Below are positions 36,299 to 48,238 of a stretch of DNA of 64,000 nt, piece after piece. This DNA comes from Lachnospiraceae bacterium XBD2001. GTDB taxonomy: Bacteria; Bacillota; Clostridia; Lachnospirales; Lachnospiraceae. Location of the stretch: the NCBI GenBank assembly GCA_900116395.1, contig FPAN01000010.1, positions 1 to 64,000 of the forward strand, given 5' to 3'. The position numbers and the translations under genes are program-made. Below the pieces are notes generated by a model. It saw only the letters and a program-made list of their open reading frames with translations. It was not told the origin of the DNA and ran no database searches. Position 1 is the stretch's first letter, and the number at the start of each line of letters is the position of its first letter.

Positions 36299-37483
36299 TT
36301 ATTCCGGCTTACAGATAATCGTCTCTGTGGTGCGAAGAGCCTCTTCCATCAACGCATCGATCTTGTCTGCCAGCTTCTCTTCACTCTTTCGAATGATATC
36401 CACACGTGGCTTGGTAACCGGATGCTTTGCAACGAAGATGGTACAGCAATCTTCGTATGGCAAAATAGAGGTCTCGTAGGTATCAATCTTCTCAGAGATA
36501 GTGACGATTTCCTGCTTGTCCATACCGATACAAGGACGGTAAACAGGCAAGGTACATACATCGTTGGTACAAGCTAGAGACTGCATGGTCTGGCTTGCAA
36601 CCTGTCCGATACTCTCACCGGTAATCAGTCCCAAATCTCCGTCTTCTTTTGCAAAATGCTCTGCAATACGCATCATATAACGACGCATAATAATGGTCAG
36701 CTCATCGTGTGGGCAAAGCTCATAGATGGCTAACTGAATGTCGGTGAAGTTCACCACATGCAAGCGAATCGGGCCGGCGTACTTGGATACGATTTTGGCC
36801 AAATCCACAACCTTCTGCTTCGCTCTCTCGGAGGTATAAGGCGGCGCATGGAAATAGGTGGCATCAATGGTAACACCACGCTTTGCAATCATATAACCTG
36901 CAACCGGACTATCAATTCCGCCGGATAACAACAGCATGGCACGGCCGTTGGTACCAACCGGCATACCGCCCGGACCCGGAATTTCCTTAGAGTAATAGTT
37001 GATACGGTCACGAATCTCCACACGAAGCAGTACATCCGGATGATGAACGTCTACCTTCATATCCGGGAATGCAGCCAAAATCCGCTCTCCCAACTTGGCA
37101 GACAGCTCCATGGATTCCATGGGATAGTTCTTACGTGCACGACGGGACTCTACCTTGAAGGTAAAGTGCTTATCCGGATAGGTGCGATCTACATATGCAA
37201 TAATCTCTTCTGCCAATGCATCGAAACCATTGTCCTGGGTTAAGCATACCGGACAAATAGCGGTAATACCGAATACATGGCTTAAAGCGGTAATTACTTC
37301 ATCTTCATCACAGTCGCCCTGTGGTTCTACGAAAATACGGCCCTGCGGACGGGTAACTACGAAGCTTCCGTCTACCGGCTCCAAAGCATACTCAATCTGC
37401 TTCACCAGGGTCTCTTCAAAGATATGTCTGTTTTTTCCCTTTAATGCGATTTCCGCATATTTTAATAAAAAAGCGCTATTCAT
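36299..37483 (-). CDS. thiI: tRNA uracil 4-sulfurtransferase ThiI (no rhodanese domain)
   Basis: Enzyme of 394 residues that makes 4-thiouridine at tRNA position 8. An N-terminal ferredoxin-like/THUMP region (1-165) precedes the PP-loop ATPase domain with LLSGGIDSPVAGYM near 180. The C-terminal rhodanese of the E. coli protein is missing, as in B. subtilis, where a partner cysteine desulfurase (NifZ) delivers sulfur directly. That partner is the gene 7 bases upstream, whose last codons contain the TAGGAGC site for this start. Confidence 0.95.
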   Translation of the reverse strand: MNSAFLLKYAEIALKGKNRHIFEETLVKQIEYALEPVDGSFVVTRPQGRIFVEPQGDCDEDEVITALSHVFGITAICPVCLTQDNGFDALAEEIIAYVDRTYPDKHFTFKVESRRARKNYPMESMELSAKLGERILAAFPDMKVDVHHPDVLLRVEIRDRINYYSKEIPGPGGMPVGTNGRAMLLLSGGIDSPVAGYMIAKRGVTIDATYFHAPPYTSERAKQKVVDLAKIVSKYAGPIRLHVVNFTDIQLAIYELCPHDELTIIMRRYMMRIAEHFAKEDGDLGLITGESIGQVASQTMQSLACTNDVCTLPVYRPCIGMDKQEIVTISEKIDTYETSILPYEDCCTIFVAKHPVTKPRVDIIRKSEEKLADKIDALMEEALRTTETIICKPE

Positions 37484-37490
37484 ATTGCTC

Positions 37491-38642
37491 CTATCTTCTC
37501 ATATACTTCTGTAACTTCGGAATCAGTCCACGCATAACATCGACTGCATAATCGACCTGCTCCATCGTGTTATAAATGGAAAAACTGATACGAACCGTAG
37601 CCTCCAAACTTGCGCGATCCAAGCCAATAGCCTGCAAGGTCTTGCTTGGTGAAGGCTTGTTGGATGAACATGCACTACCGGCAGAGACATAAATGCCCTT
37701 GTCCTCTAAGGCATGCAACAACACTTCACTCCGTACATCCTTCGCCGTAACGCTTAAGATGTGTGGAGCACCGTTCGTGGTATCTCCGTTAAAAGACACA
37801 CCGGAAATGGTTCCAAGGCCTTCTACCATCCGCTGCTTCAAAGCAAACAGATGGGCTCTGTGGCCTTCAAAATCCGCAAACATCTCATCCACTGCAACAC
37901 CAAGAGCAGCAATGGCCGGAACATTCTGGGTTCCGGAACGGAAGCCGTCTTCCTGGCCGCCACCTAAAATCTGGGGTGTCACCTTCACCTTCGGGTTGAT
38001 ATAAATAAATCCGCTTCCCTTCGGTGCATGAATCTTGTGTCCGCTGACGGTAATAATATCAATGCCCATCTTCTCCGGGAACAGCTCCACTTTGCCGTAG
38101 GACTGAATGGCATCCACATGGAATACTGCCTTCGGTGCCTTGGCATGAACAAGCTTCGCAGCCTCTGCCACCGGCTGGATGGTACCAATCTCATTGTTCA
38201 CCTGCATGATGGATACCAATACCGTATCCTCACGCAAAAGAGATTCCAACTCTTCTAAAGAAATATAGCCCTTGGCATCCACACCTAAGTAGCTCACCTC
38301 ATAGCCAAGCTCTTCTAAGTGTTTCATTGGATTTCCAACAGAAGGATGTTCAATTGCTGTCGTGATCACATGCTTGCCCACTCTGGCATTAGCTGCAACA
38401 CTCCCAGCAATTGCAAGGTTGTTGCCCTCGGTTCCTCCGGAGATAAAATAGATACTCTTCTCCGAAACCTTCAGGCTCTTGGCGATGGACTTCCGAGTCG
38501 CCTTCATGTAATTCTCTGCTTCCATTCCCTTGTTATGTAAGGAAGATGGATTACCGTAGTCATTAAGCAGCACCTGCTCCATAACCTTCACCGCTGCCGG
38601 TGAGCATTGGGTGGTTGCTGAATTATCCAAATATGCTTCCAT
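37491..38642 (-). CDS. Cysteine desulfurase (NifZ-like partner of ThiI)
   Basis: PLP enzyme of 383 residues of the IscS/NifS class. The Schiff-base Lys is in SGHKIHAPKG and the persulfide Cys in SAGSACSSNKPSPS. It mobilises sulfur from cysteine. Placement between prmA and thiI (2 and 7 bases) points to tRNA thiolation rather than Fe-S assembly; no IscU-like scaffold is nearby. GGAG of the prmA tail serves as its ribosome site. Confidence 0.93.
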   Translation of the reverse strand: MEAYLDNSATTQCSPAAVKVMEQVLLNDYGNPSSLHNKGMEAENYMKATRKSIAKSLKVSEKSIYFISGGTEGNNLAIAGSVAANARVGKHVITTAIEHPSVGNPMKHLEELGYEVSYLGVDAKGYISLEELESLLREDTVLVSIMQVNNEIGTIQPVAEAAKLVHAKAPKAVFHVDAIQSYGKVELFPEKMGIDIITVSGHKIHAPKGSGFIYINPKVKVTPQILGGGQEDGFRSGTQNVPAIAALGVAVDEMFADFEGHRAHLFALKQRMVEGLGTISGVSFNGDTTNGAPHILSVTAKDVRSEVLLHALEDKGIYVSAGSACSSNKPSPSKTLQAIGLDRASLEATVRISFSIYNTMEQVDYAVDVMRGLIPKLQKYMRR

Positions 38643-38644
38643 AA

Positions 38645-39604
38645 TTACTCCATCGGCTTACGAGCGGTTACATTCACCCACTCGCCCTGGTGGTTGATTT
38701 CCACAATCTCCAAGCCAGCCTTCTTCAATGTCGTTACAATTGCTTCTTCTTTGAAATCAATAATACCGGAAGAAATAAACAGTCCGCCCGGCTTAATGCG
38801 GTCCGGAATGGCCGGCATCATATCAATAATAATGTCTGCAAGAATATTCGCCACAACAATGTCATAGCACTCTCTTCCCAGACGGTTCTGAAGATCAGTA
38901 TCCTGCACCAGATTGCCTACATAAAAAGCACCGTCACCGCAAGATACATGATTCAGCTTCATATTGTCATAGGTAGACTGGATGCAATCCGGATCAATGT
39001 CCGTACCGGATGTCTCCTGTGCGCCAAGCTTCAACGCTGCGATGGACAAAATACCGCTACCACAGCCCAAATCCAACACACGGTCATCCTTCTTCAGATA
39101 CTTCTCTAACTGACGAATACAAAGCTGTGTTGTCTCATGCTTACCGGTTCCGAAGGATACACCGGGATCAATCTCAATTAAGATTTTGTCCGCATCTGCA
39201 TCCGCAACCTCTTCCCAAGTTGGCTTAATTAAGATGTTATCAATGGTAAAGGAATGGAAAAACTCCTTCCAGTTATCTCTCCAATCTGCCTCATCCGTCT
39301 CGCCGACGGTAATCTTCAGACTACCCATATCGCAAAAAGCGCGATTCTTCTCTAAATCTAAGGAAATTGCTTCTAACAAAGCAGCATAGTCCGTTCCCTC
39401 TTCCATGTAGAAAGAGATACGGCTCATTCCCAAATCTTCCGGCAAATCCGGCTGTAACTCTTCGAAGTTACCGCCCTGTAACTCATCATCCACCGGAACG
39501 TTATCTTCTATTTCAATGGCAGAGATTCCGTGCTCATCCAAAACCATGCTCACGATGTCCTCTGCTACGACTGTTGTATGAATGGTAAATTTTGTCCATT
39601 TCAT
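38645..39604 (-). CDS. prmA: Ribosomal protein L11 methyltransferase
   Basis: SAM-dependent methyltransferase of 319 residues. The SAM motif is DLGCGSGILSIAALKLGA, with the NPPF-like stretch VANILADIII. It trimethylates L11. The order dnaJ-prmA is the usual one in Firmicutes; the rsmE gene that often follows is replaced here by the desulfurase gene. GGAGGTGG precedes the ATG. Confidence 0.94.
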   Translation of the reverse strand: MKWTKFTIHTTVVAEDIVSMVLDEHGISAIEIEDNVPVDDELQGGNFEELQPDLPEDLGMSRISFYMEEGTDYAALLEAISLDLEKNRAFCDMGSLKITVGETDEADWRDNWKEFFHSFTIDNILIKPTWEEVADADADKILIEIDPGVSFGTGKHETTQLCIRQLEKYLKKDDRVLDLGCGSGILSIAALKLGAQETSGTDIDPDCIQSTYDNMKLNHVSCGDGAFYVGNLVQDTDLQNRLGRECYDIVVANILADIIIDMMPAIPDRIKPGGLFISSGIIDFKEEAIVTTLKKAGLEIVEINHQGEWVNVTARKPME

Positions 39605-39684
39605 AGATCCACCTCCTGCGAAAAACTCCGCAAAACATCACATATGAAAGCCACAATATACTATCACAAAAGCCCGCTTGGTGC

Positions 39685-39718
39685 AAATAAAAGAGCTTCC
39701 CACAACTGTGAGAAGCTC
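39685..39718 (-). terminator. Terminator of the heat-shock operon
   Basis: Stem GAGCTTC-CACA/TGTG-GAAGCTC followed by TTTTATTT on the minus strand, after dnaJ. Confidence 0.8.
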
Positions 39719-39733
39719 CACTATAATCTTGGC

Positions 39734-40891
39734 TTATAAATCTTTTAATTTGTCCCGAAAGCCCTTTCTTTTCTTCTCCTGCCTCACCTGGACTCCACCT
39801 TCTTTTAAGGTGTTTCCACAGTTCTCATCAAAGGTACGAAGTGCTTCTTTGGCTGCTGCGTTCATCGAAGTCGGAACCTGGACAACCAAGGTAACGTACT
39901 GGTCACCCCGGGCATTGGCGTTACGAAGAGACGGAACACCTTTGCCCTTCAGACGAATTCTGGTGTTGGTCTGGGTACCCGGAGTCACCTCATAGGATAC
40001 ACGACCGTCTAAGGTTTCGATAATCACTTCTCCGCCCAATGCAGCCTGTGCAAAAGAAATCGGAGCAATGGAATATACGTCATAACCGCTACGCTCGAAC
40101 TTATCACTCGGAGCTACACGAACCTCTACCAACAAGTCGCCTCTCGGGCCACCGTTGATACCCGGCTCACCTTTCTCGCGGATACGGACGCACTGTCCAT
40201 TATCGATTCCGGCCGGAATGCTTACCTGAATACGTTTCTTCTTGGCAATATAACCGGTTCCACGGCAATCGCTACATTTCTCCTCGATGATCTGGCCGGT
40301 ACCGTTACAGTCCGGACAGGTTGTCACGTTCTGCATCATACCGAAGAGTGACTGCTGGGTAACCACGATCTTACCCTTACCACCACACTTCGGACAGGTC
40401 TTCTTAGAGGTTCCGGGCTTCGCACCGCTTCCCTTACAGGTTGGGCACTCATCCTTCAACGTCAGCTCAATCTCTTTCTCACATCCGAAAACAGCCTCTT
40501 CGAACTTAATACGGATGGAGGTACGGATATTGGAACCCTTCATCGGACCATTGCTGGTACGACGTGCTCCGCCGCCGAAGAAATCGCCGAAGATATCTCC
40601 GAAAATATCAGAGAAGTCCATGCCGGAGAAATCGAATCCACCGGCTCCGCCTGCACCGCCATCGAATGCAGCATGTCCAAACTGGTCATACTGTCTTCTC
40701 TTCTCTGCATCAGACAATACTGCGTATGCCTCGCTGGCTTCCTTGAACTTCGCTTCGGCCTCCTTATCACCCGGATGCATATCCGGATGATATTTCTTAG
40801 CCAATTGACGATATGCTTTTTTCAGTGTCGCGTCATCGGCATTGCGATCAACGCCTAAGACTTCATAATAGTCTCTTTTCTGCTCTGCCAT
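39734..40891 (-). CDS. dnaJ: Chaperone protein DnaJ
   Basis: Hsp40 of 385 residues. J domain with HPD ([11 protein letters not shown]), G/F-rich linker, four CxxCxGxG zinc repeats ([32 protein letters not shown]), then the substrate-binding C-terminal domains. It stimulates the DnaK ATPase. It is 6 bases after dnaK and ends the operon. Confidence 0.98.
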   Translation of the reverse strand: MAEQKRDYYEVLGVDRNADDATLKKAYRQLAKKYHPDMHPGDKEAEAKFKEASEAYAVLSDAEKRRQYDQFGHAAFDGGAGGAGGFDFSGMDFSDIFGDIFGDFFGGGARRTSNGPMKGSNIRTSIRIKFEEAVFGCEKEIELTLKDECPTCKGSGAKPGTSKKTCPKCGGKGKIVVTQQSLFGMMQNVTTCPDCNGTGQIIEEKCSDCRGTGYIAKKKRIQVSIPAGIDNGQCVRIREKGEPGINGGPRGDLLVEVRVAPSDKFERSGYDVYSIAPISFAQAALGGEVIIETLDGRVSYEVTPGTQTNTRIRLKGKGVPSLRNANARGDQYVTLVVQVPTSMNAAAKEALRTFDENCGNTLKEGGVQVRQEKKRKGFRDKLKDL

Positions 40892-40897
40892 CGTTTA

Positions 40898-42796
<1,899 letters not shown>

Positions 42797-42819
42797 CTAA
42801 TTATCCTATCTTTTACAAA

Positions 42820-42837
42820 AATGCGCGTTGCGCGAAA
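42820..42837 (-). other. GC-rich hairpin between grpE and dnaK
   Basis: Stem CGCG/CGCG with a 3-base loop and TTTTTG on the minus strand in the 59-base grpE-dnaK gap. It may be a processing site or a partial terminator that sets the ratio of the two products. Confidence 0.45.
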
Positions 42838-42843
42838 GTTGTC

Positions 42844-43452
42844 TTAATTTGCTACCTTCACCATGCTGTGGCGAACCACTTGATCATGGTAGGTATAACC
42901 CTTCTGGAGTTCTTCTACAACGATGTTCTCACCGTACTGCTCATCATCGATATGCATCACTGCATTGTGGAAGTCCGGATTGAACTCGGTGCCCTCTGCC
43001 TCAATGGCTTTCACACCGGCTTCCTCTAAGGAAGTTAACATCTGCTTGTAAATCATCTTCATTCCGTCTGCAAAAGCATCGCCTTCCGGAGCATTTGCAA
43101 GTCCGCGTTCGAAGTTATCAACCACCGGGAGAATCTTCTCAATGATGGTCTTCGCACCCATGTCAAACATCTGGGACTTCTCTTTTTCAGAGCGGGTACG
43201 GAAGTTCTCAAACTCCGCTAACTGACGCTTCACACGATCCGTAAGATCGGCAATCTGCTCGTCACGCTTGTCCTTCTTTTCTTTTTTGTGATGCTTCTTG
43301 TCCTTGGCATCCTGCTTACCTGCTTCTTCGGCTGCGGCTTCTGTCGCTTTTTCCTTGGCAGGTGCTTCTTCGGTTGTGGTCTCTTCTGTTACTTCCTCGG
43401 TGTTTGCAGCTTCTTCCTGCTCTACGGAGAAGTTCTCTTTTTCTTCTGCCAC
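42844..43452 (-). CDS. grpE: Nucleotide exchange factor GrpE
   Basis: GrpE of 202 residues. A long acidic and Lys-rich N-terminal region (1-65, E/T/A runs and KKHHKKEKKDK) leads to the coiled coil and the C-terminal beta domain (VEELQKGYTYHDQVVRHSMVKV is the family signature region). It releases ADP from DnaK. It lies 15 bases after hrcA. Confidence 0.96.
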   Translation of the reverse strand: MAEEKENFSVEQEEAANTEEVTEETTTEEAPAKEKATEAAAEEAGKQDAKDKKHHKKEKKDKRDEQIADLTDRVKRQLAEFENFRTRSEKEKSQMFDMGAKTIIEKILPVVDNFERGLANAPEGDAFADGMKMIYKQMLTSLEEAGVKAIEAEGTEFNPDFHNAVMHIDDEQYGENIVVEELQKGYTYHDQVVRHSMVKVAN

Positions 43453-43467
43453 GTTCCTACCACCTTT

Positions 43468-44502
43468 CTATTCCTTCTTCATAATGGATCCCAATTGATC
43501 CTTCAATTGACTTAAGTTGTCCATAACCTTCTTGTAGTCCATACGCTTCGGGCCGATGATACCGATGGTACCCTTGATGCCCTCGCCCAGATCGTAGGTG
43601 GCGGTTACCACACTGCAATCCTTCATGGTCTCGATTGGAGATTCGTCACCGATGTATACCTGAATACCGGTTCCGGCATCTTCATCTTCGATATCTGAAA
43701 TCAGAGATGCAAGTTCTTCCTTCTCTTCAAAAGTAGAGATGAATTCGCTCGCCTTCTGAGAATCAGCAAGTTCCGGATACTTAAAGATGTTGGTTGCACC
43801 ACTGGTGTAAATCTCTAAGCCCTCATCACTGTCCTTAATGGTCTCGGCCACGGTATTCAATACCTGAGCAATGATGTCCTCATGGATACCGGCCTGTTCC
43901 TTCAACATGGTAATCAAACCAAGATTAATCTGAGAAACCGTCAAACCGTTCAGGTTCGTATTCAGAAGCATGTTCAGCTTCAGAAGGTTCTCATTATCAA
44001 GAGGCTTGTCCACTTCAATAATCTTGTTCTTCACAAGATTGCCGTTCATCACCACGACGGATAAGATGTGATGCTCATCCACTGCAGAGAGCTGAACGAA
44101 CTTCACGCTACTCTTGGACAGGGCCGGTGCGGAAATCATGGTTGCGTACTGGGTGTTGTTAGCCAGTACCTTCACCACTTGCTTCAGCAGCTTCTCCATC
44201 TTCTCGGTCTTCTCAATCATGAGTCCCTTGATATCGGAGACTTCCTGGTCCTTCTCAGCCATCAACCGGTCCACATAGAAGCGATATCCCTTATCGGAAG
44301 GAATACGTCCTGCGGAAGTATGGGGCTGAACAATGTAGCCAAGCTCTTCCAAATCAGACATCTCATTACGAATGGTAGCTGAACTTAAATTCAGTTCAGA
44401 ATTCTTGGAGATGGTTCTCGAACCTACCGGCTCACCAGTCTCTAAGTAGTTCTGAATAATCGCATATAAGATTTTCTCTTTTCTCTCATCTAATGCATCC
44501 AT
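43468..44502 (-). CDS. hrcA: Heat-inducible transcription repressor HrcA
   Basis: Repressor of 344 residues. A winged helix N-terminus (SSATIRNEMSDLEELGY recognition helix) precedes a GAF-like dimer domain. It binds CIRCE, which is present just upstream, and depends on GroEL for folding. GAGGG precedes the ATG. First gene of hrcA-grpE-dnaK-dnaJ. Confidence 0.97.
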   Translation of the reverse strand: MDALDERKEKILYAIIQNYLETGEPVGSRTISKNSELNLSSATIRNEMSDLEELGYIVQPHTSAGRIPSDKGYRFYVDRLMAEKDQEVSDIKGLMIEKTEKMEKLLKQVVKVLANNTQYATMISAPALSKSSVKFVQLSAVDEHHILSVVVMNGNLVKNKIIEVDKPLDNENLLKLNMLLNTNLNGLTVSQINLGLITMLKEQAGIHEDIIAQVLNTVAETIKDSDEGLEIYTSGATNIFKYPELADSQKASEFISTFEEKEELASLISDIEDEDAGTGIQVYIGDESPIETMKDCSVVTATYDLGEGIKGTIGIIGPKRMDYKKVMDNLSQLKDQLGSIMKKE

Positions 44503-44541
44503 ACAGTACCCTCTTAAAAAGATGAATGGTGATTTCGGTTG

Positions 44542-44568
44542 TTAGCACTCATCGGTTTGGAGTGCTAA
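44542..44568. promoter_or_regulatory. CIRCE operator
   Basis: TTAGCACTC-N9-GAGTGCTAA, a perfect match to the HrcA operator, between the hrcA promoter and start codon. Confidence 0.97.
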
Positions 44569-44580
44569 TATCTAATTAGT

Positions 44581-44609
44581 AATTTAGCACCCTACCTATT
44601 CTTTGTCAA
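44581..44609 (-). promoter_or_regulatory. Promoter of the hrcA operon
   Basis: TTGACA (44604-44609), 17 bases, then TAAATT (44581-44586) on the minus strand, just upstream of CIRCE. Confidence 0.75.
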
Positions 44610-44624
44610 CAAGCAGGGTGCTAA
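44584..44624. repeat. Second, long-spaced CIRCE-like inverted repeat
   Basis: TTAGCACCC-N23-GGGTGCTAA. Each arm differs from the CIRCE arm by one base, and the pair flanks the -35 of the hrcA promoter. It may be an extra HrcA contact or a cruciform/hairpin at the end of the hemW transcript. Confidence 0.7.
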
Positions 44625-44644
44625 TTTTATAATTTTTTTATATT

Positions 44645-45844
44645 TTATTGAAGGAACTGGGCCATGGCATAATTGGACAAGTCCATTCCCCGTTCATTTA
44701 AAAAGATGCGACCTTCCGCCGCTTCCAACAATCCTTCGTTGCGAAGTCGCTGAATCACCGGACCGTAGACGCCGTCAATCTCTAAGCCAAAGGCCTGACG
44801 GAAATCACTCCTGGAAACACCGGCATTCATGCGAAGTCCAAGGAACATGAACTCTTCCATGGCATTCTGTCTGGACAATTCCTGGAAGTCTTCCCGCATC
44901 GGTGATTCCTGTCGGAAGTTCTCCATCACCAACTCATCGGTATGGGCAATGTAATCATGGATGTTGCGTTCGTTGGAAAAACGACATTCATTCAAAAGGG
45001 ACGCTGCCCCGATTCCCATGCCAAGGTATGGTACTCGTTTCCAATATCCGATATTGTGCTGGCACACATGACCCTTCTTGGCGTAATTGGAAATCTCATA
45101 CTGCTCGTAACCGTGGGCAACAAGCTGCATCTGAGCCGTCTTGTACAGCTCATATTCCTGATCCTCATTGGGAAGTGCTTCCGTCTCCATGCCGGCGTGC
45201 TGCTTCACCGCATCAAACTTGTAACGGTCATAAAACGGTGTGCCCTTCTCAATAATCAGGGCGTAGGCGGAAATATGCTCCGGCTGTAACCGAGTCACCT
45301 GTTGAATGGTATGGGTAAGCTTCGCCGGTGTCTGCCCCGGGAGCCCCGTCATAATATCCACGCTGATATCATCAAAGCCTGCCACCCGGGCGAATTCAAA
45401 GGTATGCAGGAACCGGTCAAAGGTATGAATCCGGCCGAGAAGCTTCAGCTCATCGTCATTGGCGGACTGCAAACCGATACTGATGCGATTGATGCCCACG
45501 GAACGATAAATATTGAAGTTCTCCGCACTCACCGTTCCCGGATTGCATTCGATGGTCACTTCCGCCCTTGGGTCTACATGGAAATACTTGTGGACCGTAT
45601 CCATAATCTCAGCCATGTAGTTCGCCTCCAACCAGGAAGGCGTTCCTCCGCCGATATAAATAGAAGGAATCAACTTATCTGATAGGCGAATGCCCCACCA
45701 CTTAATCTCCCGACACAATGCCTTGGTATAATCCCGTCTTACATCTGCATCGAAGGGACCGGATAAGAAATCGCAGTAATCGCATTTTTTGACGCAAAAA
45801 GGGATATGGATATAGAGTTCCAACACGTCCTTATACAACTCCAT
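44645..45844 (-). CDS. hemW: Radical SAM heme chaperone HemW
   Basis: HemN-like protein of 399 residues. The radical SAM motif is CVKKCDYC (CxxxCxxC) close to the N-terminus, and the HemW-type heme-binding pattern HNIGYW is present. It lacks the extra Cys that marks true coproporphyrinogen dehydrogenase HemN, so a heme chaperone role is preferred. It is 23 bases after lepA, the standard lepA-hemW-hrcA order. Confidence 0.92.
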   Translation of the reverse strand: MELYKDVLELYIHIPFCVKKCDYCDFLSGPFDADVRRDYTKALCREIKWWGIRLSDKLIPSIYIGGGTPSWLEANYMAEIMDTVHKYFHVDPRAEVTIECNPGTVSAENFNIYRSVGINRISIGLQSANDDELKLLGRIHTFDRFLHTFEFARVAGFDDISVDIMTGLPGQTPAKLTHTIQQVTRLQPEHISAYALIIEKGTPFYDRYKFDAVKQHAGMETEALPNEDQEYELYKTAQMQLVAHGYEQYEISNYAKKGHVCQHNIGYWKRVPYLGMGIGAASLLNECRFSNERNIHDYIAHTDELVMENFRQESPMREDFQELSRQNAMEEFMFLGLRMNAGVSRSDFRQAFGLEIDGVYGPVIQRLRNEGLLEAAEGRIFLNERGMDLSNYAMAQFLQ

Positions 45845-45867
45845 ATACCATATCCCTCCTTCGGTTC

Positions 45868-47679
45868 TTAATCTTCGTCAAGTTTGAGTACGCTCATGAA
45901 GGCTTCCTGTGGAATCTCTACATTGCCCACCTGGCGCATACGCTTCTTACCTTCCTTCTGCTTCTCCAATAACTTTTTCTTACGGCTGATATCACCGCCG
46001 TAACACTTGGCAAGTACATCCTTACGCATTGCCTTCACGGTCTCACGGGCAATAATCTTGCTGCCCACTGCAGCCTGAATCGGAATCTCGAATAAGTGTC
46101 TCGGAATCTCTTCCTTCAACTTCTCGCACATCTTCCGGCCACGCTCGTAAGCGGTATCCTTGAATACGATAAAAGATAACGCATCCACGGTCTCGCGGTT
46201 AATCAAAATATCCAACTTCACAAGTTCGGAGCGAACATAGCCCTTGAACTCATAATCAAAAGATGCATATCCTCGGGAACGGGACTTTAATGCATCAAAG
46301 AAATCGTAAATAATTTCATTCAACGGAAGCACATACTTAATCAGCGCTCTGGTCTCTTCCATATATTCCATGCTGACATAGATACCACGACGCTCCTGGC
46401 ACAAGTCCATAATGGCACCGATGTACTCGCTGGTTACCATAATCTCCGCATCTACCACCGGCTCTTCCATATATTCAATCTCGGAAGGATCCGGCAAGTT
46501 GGACGGATTGGTCAGTTCAATCATGGTTCCGTCGGTCTTATATACACGGTATACAACGCCCGGTGCGGTGGTTACCAAATCCAAGTTGTACTCACGCTCC
46601 AAGCGTTCCTGAATCACATCCAAATGCAACAGTCCTAAGAATCCGCAACGGAAACCGAATCCCAAGGCAATGGAAGTCTCCGGCTCGTACTGTAATGCCG
46701 CATCGTTCAGCTGTAACTTCTCTAGGGCATCACGCAAATCCGGATACTTGGCGCCATCTGCAGGATAGAGTCCGCAGTACACCATCGGATTCACCTTCTT
46801 ATAGCCCGGAAGCGCCTCTGCGCAAGGATTCTTGGCATGGGTAATGGTATCACCCACACGGGTATCCTTCACATTCTTGATGCTGGCAGTCATATAACCA
46901 ACCATACCGGCAGAGAGTTCGTCACAGGCAATGAACTGGCCTGCGCCGAAATATCCCACTTCTACCACATCGAAAGTTGCGCCGGTTGCCATCATACGTA
47001 CGGTATCGCCCGCCTTTAAGGTACCTTCCTTCACACGGCAAAATACAATAACGCCGCGATAAGAATCATACAAAGAGTCAAAAATCAAAGCCTGCAACGG
47101 CGCATTCGGATCTCCTGTCGGAGCCGGAAGCTTCTCGATGATCTGCTTCAATACCTCTTCCACATTCAAACCGGTCTTGGCGGAAATCTGTGGCGCATCC
47201 TGTGCTTCCAAACCAATGACATCCTCGATCTCGTTGATGACACGTTCCGGATCTGCACTTGGAAGATCTACCTTATTAATAACCGGAAGCACCTCTAGGT
47301 CATGATCTAAAGCCAGATATACATTGGCCAAGGTCTGTGCCTCGATTCCCTGTGCCGCATCCACAACAAGGATGGCGCCGTCACAAGCAGCCAGGCTTCG
47401 GGAAACCTCATAGTTAAAATCCACGTGGCCCGGCGTATCAATCAAATTGAAAATGTATTCTTCTCCGTCCTCGGTACGATAAATCAAACGAACTGCCTGG
47501 GACTTGATGGTGATGCCTCGCTCACGCTCCAACTCCATATTATCCAAGACCTGGGCCTGCATCTCACGCTCGGTCAAAAGGCCTGTTTTCTCAATCAGAC
47601 GATCGGCCAAGGTAGACTTGCCGTGGTCAATATGTGCTATAATACAAAAGTTACGAACTTTACTCTGGTCGATTGCCAT
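45868..47679 (-). CDS. lepA: Elongation factor 4 (LepA)
   Basis: Translational GTPase of 603 residues. G1 [10 protein letters not shown]3 DTPGHVDF and G4 NKVDLPSA are visible, then EF-G-like domains and the LepA-specific C-terminal domain (ending LDED). It back-translocates or helps ribosome assembly. The start is the ATG at 47679 with GGAGG ahead; the longer frame would run into the rpsT promoter region. Confidence 0.97.
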   Translation of the reverse strand: MAIDQSKVRNFCIIAHIDHGKSTLADRLIEKTGLLTEREMQAQVLDNMELERERGITIKSQAVRLIYRTEDGEEYIFNLIDTPGHVDFNYEVSRSLAACDGAILVVDAAQGIEAQTLANVYLALDHDLEVLPVINKVDLPSADPERVINEIEDVIGLEAQDAPQISAKTGLNVEEVLKQIIEKLPAPTGDPNAPLQALIFDSLYDSYRGVIVFCRVKEGTLKAGDTVRMMATGATFDVVEVGYFGAGQFIACDELSAGMVGYMTASIKNVKDTRVGDTITHAKNPCAEALPGYKKVNPMVYCGLYPADGAKYPDLRDALEKLQLNDAALQYEPETSIALGFGFRCGFLGLLHLDVIQERLEREYNLDLVTTAPGVVYRVYKTDGTMIELTNPSNLPDPSEIEYMEEPVVDAEIMVTSEYIGAIMDLCQERRGIYVSMEYMEETRALIKYVLPLNEIIYDFFDALKSRSRGYASFDYEFKGYVRSELVKLDILINRETVDALSFIVFKDTAYERGRKMCEKLKEEIPRHLFEIPIQAAVGSKIIARETVKAMRKDVLAKCYGGDISRKKKLLEKQKEGKKRMRQVGNVEIPQEAFMSVLKLDED

Positions 47680-47774
47680 AATTACCTCCAAATTTACGTT
47701 CCTTATATTAGCATAGGAAAAGACTCTTCCACAAGAGGATTTGGGGATTTGAAGCAAAAAATAGGCAAAACCCA

Positions 47775-47803
47775 TTGACAGCGCGTAATTATTCGATTAT
47801 TAT
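47775..47803 (+). promoter_or_regulatory. Promoter of rpsT
   Basis: TTGACA (47775-47780), 17 bases, then TATTAT (47798-47803). An untranslated leader of about 80 bases follows, which may serve S20 autoregulation. Confidence 0.85.
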
Positions 47804-47892
47804 ATCAAGGTATGTTTACATTGAACTGTCCGTGTCCGGCTACAATGTAATCGCTATATATAGTTAAATCATTACATTGGAGGTGTACGAAG

Positions 47893-48156
47893 TTGGCTAA
47901 TATTAAATCTGCAAAGAAGAGAATTCTTGTTGCTGCTACTAAGACTGAGCGTAACAAGGCAATCAAGTCTGAAGTTAAGACTTGCATTAAGAAGGTAGAG
48001 GCAGCTGTTGCTAATAACGATAAGGCTGCTGCTGAAGAAGCATTAGTTCTTGCTACCAAGAAGATCGAGATGGCAGCTACTAAGGGTGTTTACCATAAGA
48101 ACAACGCTTCTCGTAAGATTTCCCGTCTTGCTAAGGCTGTAGCAAAGATTGCTTAA
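47893..48156 (+). CDS. rpsT: 30S ribosomal protein S20
   Basis: S20 of 87 residues, Lys/Ala rich and helical ([17 protein letters not shown]), binding the bottom of the 16S body. The start codon is TTG with GGAGGTG ahead, common for S20 genes. It is on the plus strand, opposite to holA and lepA, as in other Firmicutes. Codon use is strongly biased, as expected for a ribosomal protein gene. Confidence 0.97.
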   Translation: MANIKSAKKRILVAATKTERNKAIKSEVKTCIKKVEAAVANNDKAAAEEALVLATKKIEMAATKGVYHKNNASRKISRLAKAVAKIA

Positions 48157-48185
48157 TTCTTTAAATATTAAATATTCATGAATAT

Positions 48186-48220
48186 GAAAAACACCAGTAC
48201 CGTCATACTGGTGTTTTTTT
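48186..48220. terminator. Bidirectional terminator between rpsT and holA
   Basis: Stem AACACCAGTA/TACTGGTGTT with a 6-base loop; T-runs follow on both strands. Confidence 0.9.
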
Positions 48221-48238
48221 GTGCTCATTCAATAATTT

